64,000 nucleotides of DNA. Source: Chaetomium olivaceum. Taxonomy: Eukaryota > Ascomycota > Sordariomycetes > Sordariales > Chaetomiaceae. Position 1 is the stretch's first letter. Every line of letters begins with the position of its first letter. The translations under genes and the position numbers were made by a program. Under the pieces are notes generated by a model that searched no databases, had not been told where the DNA came from, and saw nothing but the letters and a program-made list of their open reading frames with translations. Location: positions 496,001 to 560,000 of the forward strand of contig JAYWVB010000020.1 in assembly GCA_039881045.1 (NCBI GenBank). Reading direction: 5' to 3'. Below, one piece after another: positions 54,679-64,000 of this stretch.

Positions 54679-57639
54679 TTAGAGAAATAGCTTAGGTGCC
54701 TATGCATCCCTCATAAGATAAGGCTGAGGAAGGAAACGAAGGAACGGAGTGCAGTTATGGGAAAGGAGAAGGGGGGATGGCCTGCGCGAGTAGCGACGCC
54801 TGAGCCTGCAACCGTTTCTTGGAGGTAAAGATCGAGTGTTTGATGTCGACTATGTGTGGCTGTTTGTGACGGGAGGAACGCGAGTGCCAGCATAGTAAGA
54901 GGACGATGGTGGAAGAGCGACAAGAAAGGGCAAGCAGGAGATTCGGGGAGCATGCTTACCGTTTGAGTCGGAATCTAGATCTTCGTTACTGCAGCCATAA
55001 GGCTGCAGCGCTCGCGGATTGTCGCGAAACATGGCCTGAACTGGAGGGGGGAACGAATTGAGCCGCCCCTTCTTGCCAATGCCTTCGCAAACTCAAGAAA
55101 ACCAGCGAAGTTAGAAGGCACAATCTGAAAAACAAGCACAATAAAGACGTAACATACCCAAGCCGGTATACGGAGTCAAGTGTTAGGGCGAACAGAAGTT
55201 GCCCTTTTACTCTTAGCATGAGGCCGGAGATGACTTGGAGGGAATCCTGAAGGTTTCAATTCCACGCGACTCCCTCGGTAGATTATCCAGAGGGGAGTTG
55301 GTAGGAACAGCGGGCAGGTTTGCGAGAGTTGCGATGCCAGAGAGCTCTTTCCCCTTTTTGTACGTGGCTCTTTCCTAAGACTGACTTCGGATCATAAACG
55401 AATCTCGTCAACGATAAGAGTTTGCTGGCATTGGGAATTCACAAAGAGAAGTGCATCCACAACGCGCCTATCAAGTATAAAAAAGAAGGGAGGAAAGAGC
55501 CTTCAAGGGCTTTGCCACGATCTTTAAGTTTTGCGGCAACCTACAGATGGATACAGGTGAGGCAAGAATATCCGAGCCCATCCCCAACGCCCTGGCCCTG
55601 TTGTTAAAATGCGGCCTTAATCTTTGCTGGGTGCCCAATATTCTCTTTGAGACGGAAGATGTGAAGAGGCAGGCAGCTTGTTGTTTCCAAAACTCAATCA
55701 ATGCTTGCCAAACAACCGTAACAAACCTTAAAGCGTACCCATCAAACCAGAGCATGGTAACTCGATGCACAAACATTTCCCTTCATATCATAAAAAACAG
55801 TGTTTGATTGAGAAACGCTCGAGCTCACTTGCTTGAAAGTTGGACGTAAGATGTAAGTCAGGGAAAGTTAGGTTGCCGCGTCAAAAGCCTGCTTTGGCAT
55901 ATTGAAGCTGACCGAAGAACCCTCAACCCAGATGACGGGATGCAGTGGAAAGGGTCACATTGTCACAGCATGTGTAGTTCGCCTACCACGAATATCGGTC
56001 TCGCGAACATGAATTCTGTCCTCCTTGAAGACACATAAGAGGTAGAGTCCGATGCTAGTTTGCGGGACCGGCGTCGTTGGTATTGTAGAACACCCAGTTA
56101 AGGGGCATTTGTGGCTTATTGTCCAGCACAGCATAGTTATATTGTTCTACTTGAGTAACGGCAGGTTAGTCATCGATACTCTCCCGAGCCCCTTGGGGCC
56201 TTCAGGGGTACAGTGTCGTGATGTTTGTGCTTGGCCTGTTGTCGAGGCAACATAGAATGGCTGGGCTGCCCCATTGGCTCTGTGAGCGGAAAACTTGAAC
56301 AGGCTGTTTCGCCCCGGGGGAAATATCAAGATCGTCGGGCAGTAAGGGAGGTTTGTGTGCTGTCAGCGGAACTGGTCTGACAAACTTCATGTCCATGATC
56401 AGCTCGTGCCAAGACTGTCGTCGATAGGGGGCAAGGTAGCACAATGCATGACGAGTGAGACAGAGGTGTGCTTGATGGACGATTGGATTGCTCCTCAACG
56501 GTGGCTTGGTGGCACAAGCCTTCACAGTTCATCATATCCCCGAATGGCCGGCGGGAGACGTCCCGATTCGCCTGGGACTTATGGAACTTCTGAACAGCAT
56601 CGGACGACAGAGGAGAAGGCCACGTGCTCGTCTGCATGTCGCTTGCCCCCTCGTCAAATACCATAAGATCTGGTGCCGCTGGCGTCTGCATGCTTGAGGC
56701 GCAGCACGACACTGGCATGCGTCAAGGGCCATTCCATCTGTTGAGCATCTCTGGCTCGTTGAGATTGACCTATTGTTGTCAAGAATCCCGCCTCAAACAC
56801 AGCCTGGAAACCCCCTCTTCCATCGCCGTAATCACTTGGCTCTGCATTCTCAGTGAACGGAACCTGCCGTCAGCATTGCGGGGAAAGTTGCTTGTATTGG
56901 CGGCCTCCCTTGCCTGTGGCTGTTGGGAGGGTTTGAAAGCTCTTCGCCCGTGTCTTGGGGTTCGGAGAGGCTCGAGCCGGGGCATCGCTAGTTAGCTGAC
57001 CCGGCTCGCGAGCTCATCTCACTCTTCTCTTCTGTAGATACTGGGTGTGCGTCCACGAGCGAGCCTGTGCAGCGGGCACGGAGAGCAAGCCGCCGGTCCG
57101 AGGTTCGAACGCAAACGGAAGTTCCATCATTCCATACCGCAGCGTTTTAGAGACTGCATGCTCGCTAGGGAGAAACATGCCTGAGTTGTCTCGGAGGGTT
57201 CCCACATCAGCCCCCGAGTCCGTTATGTATGAACATTTCGTTCCATACCGAGCTAGCGAAACTGTGCATCGAATGTCTCACTGTATCGAGTTCCCCGGTC
57301 TCCAGCGCGATCCAAAGTGACATGGAGATCGGAATGGTTGCTTCGTGTGGAGATCAATAACAGGGTGGACCCGGGCCCTTCCAGAACTGGCTTGATGCTG
57401 CGCGCACAGGGCGAGGCTGCTGTTGTTGTGGGGCTCCCCGCCCCAAACCTCTCCCCTGGAAAGCCTGGGCAGCCTAAAGCTTCACCGGTCCCCGTGCTGA
57501 CTGACTGCCTCCGCCCAGACCCAGAAGACACAAGAATTCCGCTCGTCTCGTCTGAATCAGGCCTCACCTCAAGATCCCGTACCTCCACCTCCTGCTCGTT
57601 CAGCAGAAAGCAGAAAGAGAAGCAACTCTACGCAGTACC
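54679..57639. other. Intergenic, promoters of the unknown gene and the bZIP gene
   Basis: About 3 kb between two divergent genes, holding the possible 5' exon at 55032-54960. Otherwise no gene is supported; small frames around 56326-56718 (-) and 57253-57588 (-) overlap frames on the other strand. A long upstream region is usual for a regulated transcription factor. Confidence 0.45.
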
Positions 57640-58931
57640 ATGGACTACTCTCACACTGCATTTTTCCCGGGCGCTCCGCCTTACCAGTTCATGGGAGCAG
57701 CAACTCAGGTTCCTCTGACGCCCTCGCATTCCAACTCGGTAGCCTCGGAAGAGTACAACAACACATCGTCTCCGGTAGGTTACGTCTCCTGGCCTCCGCA
57801 GCAAGAACCGTAGCTGGATGGAGAGGGAAGTACGGTTTTGGTCAAGACAGGGAGGCTTCCTTTTGGCTTTTATACTCGCCAGCAGTCGATTGGGGCCATT
57901 GCTTTCATTCCCTTACTGGGCTGCGAGACTCCGCATTTTGATCGCTGCGAGTGGCAGTAGCGCGCATCCGATTGCGGGACGAGAGGCTTACACAATCATT
58001 ACTCAGGAAATCTTTGACCAGTATCCGAACGGGATACCTCCCGAACAGTTCCAGAACTTCGATGGCTATGTGCAGTTCAATCATGGCCAGGCTTTCCCGG
58101 GCCCGCCCACGCCGCCGGGGCAGCTTCCGGTGCATGCCTCAGTACCCCCGGTGAACGGCGCTGTTCACCAAGCCGGTCCCACATCCGAGATCCTCTCCGT
58201 CTCGAAACTTGAGGCCGAGGAGAATCGCAGACAGGCGTCGAACTCGGAAGACGACGATTTGACCCCTGCTCAATCGAGGCGCAAGGCCCAGAACCGTGCA
58301 GCGTATGTGGCGGATCCCACTTACCCCCCGTCTCGCACTTCCCCTTGATCCCACGTCTAGTCGTGCATGTGCTCGTCTAGTTCTGCACTTCGGGCTCGCT
58401 AATGGTTATTGCAGTCAACGTGCATTCCGGGAGCGCAAGGAACGCCATGTCAAGGACCTCGAGAGCCGCCTCAATGAGCTGGAGCACGCACAGACCGAAG
58501 CCATGTCCGAGAATGAGCGGCTGAAGCGCGATCTTCAGAAGATGGAGACGGAGAACGAGATCCTGCGGGCGACGTCGATGGTGGCCCCTGGCGCGGGATC
58601 CCCGGCCGACGCCGCGCCGACAACGACGGGGCCGATGACGTACAACCCCACCGACTTTTACAGCAACGTCCTGCAGGGCCACGCCAACAAGTCGCCCAGC
58701 CACAGGGTAGTCACGAGCGAGAAAGGAGAGCGCCTCCTCGCCGCCGGGGCGACGTGGGAGGTCATCATCAACCACGAGCTCTTCAAGCGTGGGCTCGTCG
58801 ATGTCAGCGCCGTCAGCGAGCGGCTGAAGCCCCAGGCCAAGTGTGACGGACAGGGCCCGGTGTTCGAAGAGAGCGCTATTATCGAGGCCATCGAGCTTAG
58901 TGTCGAAGAGAACAGCGACGAGCTGATATAA
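57640..58931 (+). CDS. bZIP transcription factor, YAP/AP-1 type
   Basis: Nuclear DNA-binding regulator; YAP-type factors commonly control stress responses. Exons 57640-57774, 58007-58302 and 58415-58931, 315 residues, no frameshift. Start ATG 57640 (MDYSHTAFF). The N-terminus is Pro/Gln/Asn-rich. The basic region SRRKAQNRAAQRAFRERKER (about 134-153) contains the NRAAQRAFR signature of the YAP/Pap1 group (Gln and Phe at the two base-contact positions), interrupted by the second intron exactly between the two alanines. A leucine zipper with heptads (LESRLNELEHAQTEAMSENERL) follows to about 190. The C-terminal part is conserved-looking (EVIINHELFKRGLVDVSAV, FEESAIIEAIELSV). It has only one cysteine in that part, so the redox-sensing cysteine domains of Yap1 are not present. 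Specific orthologue not determined. Confidence 0.88.
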
Positions 58932-59852
58932 ACGGCATATGAGCTTTGCACCAGAGTTTTACTGGGCGTTGGCCTCGTCCGCAAAGGCGAATCGTGAAAG
59001 CGATCTTCGCAGACGATACTCCCGACGATGCGACGATGACCACGACGACACGACTATGATGATGGGTTACCGCTTTACCACTCCGCAGTAACCACCCCCG
59101 TCCAGACACTCATGGTGCCATCAAGCGCCCCACTCGCTTGAGCAGGTATATTTTGGCTTTTCCTTCGGTATTTATGCATTGGGCGTTTTGGATGAGGCTT
59201 TCAATAGTGGATGCATGGGTATGGCTTGTGATGGGTTCCTCTCTCGGGTCTCGGGTATTCAACGAGCGAGCACCAAAATTGAACGCTTCGTACCCTTCCA
59301 CTTGTGTATTGTGTGGGAGAGGGACGGGGTGAAGTAGAATCCTCTACGTCTTTGGGGAGGATTCTTGGACTTCAACTCCAGGACGTGGTTTAGTTACAGG
59401 GTGGGGTATTATAGTTCACAATCGACATCTTCAACCAAGCACACGCACAGTATGCCGTGGAAGCGTTGTCCGTGATTCCCATCCCATCATTAGCTATATA
59501 GTGACAAGCTGTCAGTTTGCCGACGTCTATGAGATAGGTAAGGAGAGCAAGTTGAACCCCAAACGCCGTCCGTCGGGACACCTTGCTGAAGAAGACCCTT
59601 TCCCGCTCTATACCGTCGCGCCTGCCATGCCCATTCCAAAACTGCCGTGCACACCGTCCAACGCCCGAGCTGTCTTTCACGCCCCGGTCCTCCCTATTCG
59701 GTTTCCCACCTTTCTTGTGCGTGCCATTACAGCTAGCCTCGCAGCCAGCTCCTTATCGTCGTCTTCGTCATGATACAAAAAATAGTTCTGCTTCTCGTCC
59801 TCGAAACCGCCAAGTAGTTGTGGTGCCATAGGTGTCTGCGAGCGGCCCGCCC
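58932..59852. other. Convergent intergenic region, bZIP and phosphotransferase 3' ends
   Basis: 921 bp with no supported gene. It should contain the two 3' untranslated regions. Confidence 0.5.
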
Positions 59853-61210
59853 TCACTGCTTCTTCTTATCCGCGGTCCCGTCCTGGCCCTCCACCCACGG
59901 GTGCTTGATGGTCAGGCACCAGATATCCAAGTAGTCACATATCGTAACAATGACGTCAACCACGAAGCTGCCGTACACACCGATAGCCATGCCCAGCATG
60001 CAGAACATGAAAGCGACCTGGTACACGCCGTCGCCGAGGGCCGAGGGCCAGCCGAGCCCGGGGACGGGGCTGTGGCGCAGCAGGATAGGGCCGAGCGAGT
60101 CGATGACGCCGAAGGAGAGCGGGATGACCATGACGTTCCAGTAGGGGAAGGGGAGCTTGACCAGGTGGGCCGTGATCATCTGCCCCACCGAGTAGGCGTT
60201 GACCATGCCGGCGAAGACGGCAAAGGGGATGAGGTGGCCGTGCAGGATGGTCGGCTGCAGGTACAGGTAGGCGACAATGAAGCCCCACGCCGCGAAGAAG
60301 GGTCCCAGCCCGACGAGCGCGTACCGCGACCGGTCGCCCCGCGCCCGCCGCGCCCGGATCACGTTGCGTGCTGACTCGACCGTGTTGTAGACGAGCACCA
60401 CAGTGCCCTGCACCATGTACCACTCAGTGAACGAGAGGTTGTAGACACAGTCGGGGATAGTGACGGACGATCCTAGCGCCAGCGGCGTCTGTGGCACGCC
60501 GACGGTCGCGAGCATGCCCTGGTTCCAGAAGGAGGCGCCGCCGAAGAAGCCGGTCAGGAGGTAGACGACCACGACGGTGAGGATTCCCTCGACGGGTCCG
60601 TTGACGATGCCCAGCGTGAGCGTCTTGGTGTGGTACTCGTCCCAGGTCTGCACGTAGAAGGTCAACAGGCTGGCGAAGAGCGTCGCCACCGTCTTCCAGC
60701 TCTGGCCCATGTTGGTCGCGCCCGCGAAGAGGAGCACTTCGAGGCAGGTGTTGAGCGCGTCGACGCCATGGTCGAAGAGCTCGCCGAGCGGGCCGGATTG
60801 GTGGGTTCGCCGACTAGAGAGAGACAAGAGCACTACCGGTCAGCAAAGGGTTTATCTTTCCAACGGCAGAGCGCCGTGGTGCGCGCGAGAAGAGCAACCT
60901 ACGCTTGTGTCCCGTCCACCGCGTCAAAGGTCTGATAGAGGAACAATCCAGCCGCCCAGCTGTAGTAGACCCATGTCGGACAGTCCTGGTCCAAGGTCGG
61001 GTTGTACCACAGTAGCGTCAGGAAGTTGGCGACGACAAACATGAACCCCGTGAGCGTGATGAGGTTTGGCGCCATGCTCATGGGGAAGCACTTGATGACG
61101 ACATTGGTGTAGAACGGCTTCAGCACGTAGCGCGACAGCAGCGAGTGGTCGACGGCCGAGTACTTGTATTGCCGCAGATTGGGCAGGTATTCCTGCCGTA
61201 CGTAGACCAT
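59853..61210 (-). CDS. EPT1: Choline/ethanolamine phosphotransferase (CDP-alcohol type)
   Basis: Joins CDP-choline or CDP-ethanolamine to diacylglycerol in the last step of the Kennedy pathway, in ER or Golgi membranes. Exons 61210-60903 and 60813-59853, 422 residues, no frameshift. The CDP-alcohol signature D-G-x2-A-R-x8-G-x3-D-x3-D is complete at residues 99-121 (DGTQARR ... G113, D117, D121) and spans the single 89 nt intron. Around it are seven to eight hydrophobic segments, for example LTGFMFVVANFLTLLWY, GILTVVVVYLLTGFF, LGPFFAAWGFIVAYLYL and VAFMFCMLGMAIGVYGSF. The C-terminus is charged (KKKQ, a KKxx-like ending). Whether choline or ethanolamine is preferred cannot be told; fungi often have one enzyme for both. 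Confidence 0.93.
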
Positions 61211-62142
61211 CGTCGCGGGGTTCTACTGGCGCTATCTCGAGGTGTCCGTTTGCAGCCACTCAATGAAGCGGGACGGTGGGAGCGGGCCGGAGGAAGGGCT
61301 TGCGGGTGGTCGTTGGCGGCGACGTTCTGTACCCCGGGGTTCGTCTCGCCGATGTTGACAGAGGGCTTGGGGGGCCGAGTTGGCGGATGAGACGGAAGAA
61401 AAATAGCGGAGGAGGGGGAGGAAAGGTGTGGAAGAATCAAAGTGGATCGTCGAGGTGCCGATCGGAAGCTTGACTTTTTTTCTCTAAGGCGAGCTCTGGC
61501 TGGGGCCTCTTTGTTCTCGGCATGTCACGCAGCGGCGCGTGCCTTGGTTGCTCGATCTCGCGCGACTGGAAAAACCCGGACCATTAAAAACGGAATAATC
61601 ATTGCCAATTTCCCCTACCCGCCATCACGACGAGTCGAGCAGTTTGACCGCCGGTTTTCGTCCGAACCCATTCAAAACTTTCACGACTTGGAAGTCTTGT
61701 GTCCCCTTGCCGTTCGTTGTTTGATCCCAGCTACCAAGGAGTCCCACAGCATCGTCACCCTCCCCACTTTTACATTGACCGCTCACTCTTGCTTGGCACG
61801 ACGGCACTGGGCGGGAACCCGAATATCAACCAACCTTTCATCAAGCTTTCTCTATTATTCCGATTCCGATTTGCAGGTCTTCTCTTTTTTATGGCGCAAT
61901 GATACGGCGATGATGAACCGTAATGCTAACCCTCCTCCGTTTATACCGGAGGTTTGTCCCTTGTGGACAGCCAAGGTGCCGCCATTGACGGAAAAGGTCG
62001 CTATAGACCCTGAGGAGGCGGATAGGTACTTCGACTGCCCGTTCCACCATCGCAACATCTATACAGCGACCGGCGCACTTTATACGGTCTGATGGCAGGC
62101 TTGCAGTTCCACTTACAAGACGGCAGTCAAGACTCTCACGGA
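61211..62142. other. Intergenic with one small open frame
   Basis: Contains the EPT1 promoter. A 60-codon frame at 61910-62092 (+) starts MMNRNANPPPFIPEV and includes two cysteines and HH (DCPFHHRN); it might be a real small protein, but nothing else supports it. The longer 61442-62092 frame begins at GTG and is not accepted. Confidence 0.35.
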
Positions 62143-62847
62143 TTAATCGGACTGGTTCAGCGTCGAACCCGACCTTGTCCTAGCCAGCACCGACCTATCT
62201 GCGTTTTCGGGAGAGTCCCGTGCTGCGTTCCGCCGAACCGATTCCTCCATGCTTCTTAGAGGTATGGGCTGTGCCTCCTCCGCTGGAGGATGATGGAAAT
62301 TCCAATAAGCCGGGGCTGAGGAAATATAAGGTGAACCATACAACTCCTCCTCCTCTTCATGGGTCCTGTGCCTTCGGCTGCTAGGACCACCTGTCGCTGC
62401 AACCCGGCGGGCGCGCTCTCCCTCCGTTAAGCGGCAGCTCTTCCACATTACCTCGATGAAGCGGATGAAGAAGATGAATTTGATTAGCTTCCACAAGAGA
62501 CTGCAGCACCCGTCTTGCCGCTCGTGGCTAGGGTCGCGAAGAGCTCGATCTGTATGTACAAAGTCAGCATAGATGCTTGGTTAACACACAAGGAGCGGGC
62601 AGCCGGTAGATGTATGTGGCTAGGCTAGTCAAGGGGAAGCAGTCTTGGTACCTGTGTAGTAGATCAACCCGAACAACAACATAGCGACAACGTATATGAC
62701 TATGAGCGTGGCTACGACTACGACCAGTGAGGGACTGGGAGCGGGCTCGTTGGTTGGGGTTGAGTCAGCGGCACTCTCATTCCCGTCCCTGTCGTGTACT
62801 CCGCCCCCTTCTGGGGTGCGGACTTGATAGGGGTGACAGCCGCCCAT
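62143..62847 (-). CDS. One-pass membrane protein of unknown function
   Basis: Exons 62847-62652 and 62549-62143, 200 residues, no frameshift; intron 102 nt with donor GTACC and acceptor CATACAG. No typical signal peptide. A Ser/Pro/Thr-rich outer part (1-40) precedes a strong membrane helix at 41-64 (LVVVVATLIVIYVVAMLLFGLIYY). Then DRALRDPSHERQDG, a cysteine-bearing hydrophobic stretch (CCSLLWKLIKFIFFIRFIEV), and an acidic/basic tail with HRTHEEEEELYG and many possible phosphorylation sites. The outline resembles type III-like small membrane proteins, but I do not recognise the family. Start at ATG 62847 is the first ATG in frame; the frame is open further upstream without one. Confidence 0.6.
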
Positions 62848-63598
62848 AAGCACAGTCGATTCTTGAGTGGGCTTGAGCAATAAAGTCCGTATGCGCGATA
62901 ACCCGGCCCTTCGCAAATTGCAATCAACTTGGAAACAACTATATAGTCTCACGTAATAACACCACCTCAGGCACACCCGGTGCCAGTGTGGTTACTAGTA
63001 GTTAAAAACACGTAGCTCGCTGAATTGCCCGCCATCTAGTCGTTCAAGCCAGGGCTTATTCTGTGTAGAACTCATGATAGGGGTATTGTTGAGAGACACA
63101 GACAAGGAGAAAAGGGAAGCAGGTGAGGAAGATGAAACGTCTGACCGGGCGCAGCTCTCTTCAACATAATCTCAAGCTGTCTCCGAATGTTTAGACCAGG
63201 CACCGGTGAGCTAGTGGCGTCAGGGAGGCTGCGTGTTCATGGGCAGGCTGGTGATTCCGGCAATAAGTGGCTTGGGTAACATATAACCAACAACTAATTC
63301 TGATACCACAGCAGCATAGTTCCACCATATTTGCTGGCATCCTGTTGGGCTTTGCTACGTGTTGGTTTTGGAACCCGGTTGCACACACACGCCTTACATC
63401 TACAACTACACCTTCGACTCCGCGGCCGTTGGTTGATGACGAAACTTGATACCTCGATTTTCTCCCAGACCGGGGACATTCCCATACTGCTTTAAAACAA
63501 ACAAACAAACCCGGTGCCCGTTACAGCGTCCATACGACCAAAGAGCCGGTAAAATGTTGAAACACTACTTAGTCCCATCTTCCCCATGTTCCGTACCC
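62848..63598. other. Intergenic between membrane protein and malate synthase 3' end
   Basis: 751 bp; no supported gene. A 105-codon frame at 63191-63508 (-) has no domain. Contains the promoter of the 62143-62847 gene and the malate synthase 3' flank. Confidence 0.5.
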
Positions 63599-63946
63599 TT
63601 AAAGCTTAGAAGCCGGCTTGGGACTCTCCTGCGAGGTGATCTCGTTGTACAACAATCTATCACACGGCATTAGTCTCAATCTTCCACGCCATGGAGACAA
63701 TCAGTGGCCACTCACGAAGTCAAGAAATCTGCATAATCTTCGCCTGTGACCTGGCCCGCAAAGTACTGCGCGGCGAGCTGGTACTTATTCCCCTTGGGGG
63801 CCTTGGTGGCAAGCTCCTGGGTCTGCTCCTTCAGCAGCTTGAGGGCGTAGCCCTTGTCGACGCGCTTGCCCTCGGCCGTGGTCACGCCGTGGCGTACCCA
63901 TTGCCAGAGCTGGCTGCGTGAGACCTCGGCGGTGGCGGCGTCCTCC
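63599..63946 (-). CDS. MLS1: Malate synthase, C-terminal part, cut by window edge
   Basis: Glyoxylate-cycle enzyme that joins glyoxylate and acetyl-CoA to malate, needed for growth on acetate or fatty acids. Two final exons are inside the window: 63946-63716 and 63656-63599. The sequence reads [75 protein letters not shown] and ends KPASKL. The C-terminal SKL is a perfect type 1 peroxisomal targeting signal, so this is the glyoxysomal enzyme. The exon starting at 63946 follows a TACTAACAC branch site and TCTCTAG acceptor, and its first base completes the Met codon of LMEDAA from an exon beyond 64000. No frameshift in this part. About 95 of an expected ~540 residues are visible. Confidence 0.95.
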
Positions 63947-64000
63947 CTAGAGAGATACATGTGTTAGTATGGTGAGATGGATAGGGCTGTGATTCGTGGG

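Noticed and set aside
61442..62092. 216-codon + strand frame right of EPT1
   Set aside because: Starts at GTG in the EPT1 promoter; only the last 60 codons begin at an ATG and these lack support.

Overview
This window is nuclear DNA of a filamentous ascomycete, most likely a member of the Sordariales (Chaetomiaceae-like). The reasons are short introns of about 50-90 nt with GTRNGY donors and CTRAY-NAG ends, moderately GC-rich sequence, widely spaced genes on both strands, a fungal EF-1alpha gene with five introns, and family types restricted to filamentous ascomycetes (palI/RIM9, AspE-type septin, Sls1, two-domain FAS1 protein, Crypton recombinase). No operons, prokaryotic signals, rRNA, convincing tRNA or CRISPR were seen.

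Layout, left to right: 5' part of importin beta (KAP95, -); a 5'-truncated 2-isopropylmalate synthase relic with an internal stop (-); ferric reductase (-); a 3.3 kb gene-free stretch; MIC19 (+); TYW3 (-); a secreted FAS1-domain protein (-); PAPS reductase MET16 (-); phosphoserine phosphatase SER2 (+); EF-1alpha TEF1 (+); SLS1 (-) divergent from NSE3 (+); SF3B5 (-) divergent from a MYND-like zinc protein (+); an AspE-type septin (-); an uncharacterised protein (-); a mitochondrial ABC1/ADCK kinase-like protein (-); a small secreted 6-Cys protein (+); a Cys-rich membrane protein with unresolved 5' end (+); a complete Crypton tyrosine-recombinase gene (-); palI/RIM9 (+); an uncharacterised 538-552 aa protein (-); a YAP-type bZIP factor (+); choline/ethanolamine phosphotransferase (-); a one-pass membrane protein (-); and the 3' end of malate synthase ending in the peroxisomal signal SKL (-). 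Most are unrelated housekeeping genes; they do not form a pathway cluster.

Two results matter most. First, the Crypton: an 806-residue recombinase with the full R-K-HxxR-Y catalytic set and a C-terminal GCR1-type DNA-binding domain, uninterrupted once four introns are removed (one with a GC donor). Just upstream lies a cluster of GGAAG/CTTCC boxes, the core bound by yeast Gcr1, suggesting self-recognition sites. Second, ten otherwise conserved genes carry small frameshifts, mostly a missing base in or next to a homopolymer. In nine of them, restoring these bases makes the whole spliced length a multiple of three. That pattern looks more like residual assembly error than mass gene death, and automated gene calls in this window should be read with that in mind. 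The LEU4 relic differs: its defect is a substitution (CAA to TAA) plus loss of the whole 5' half.
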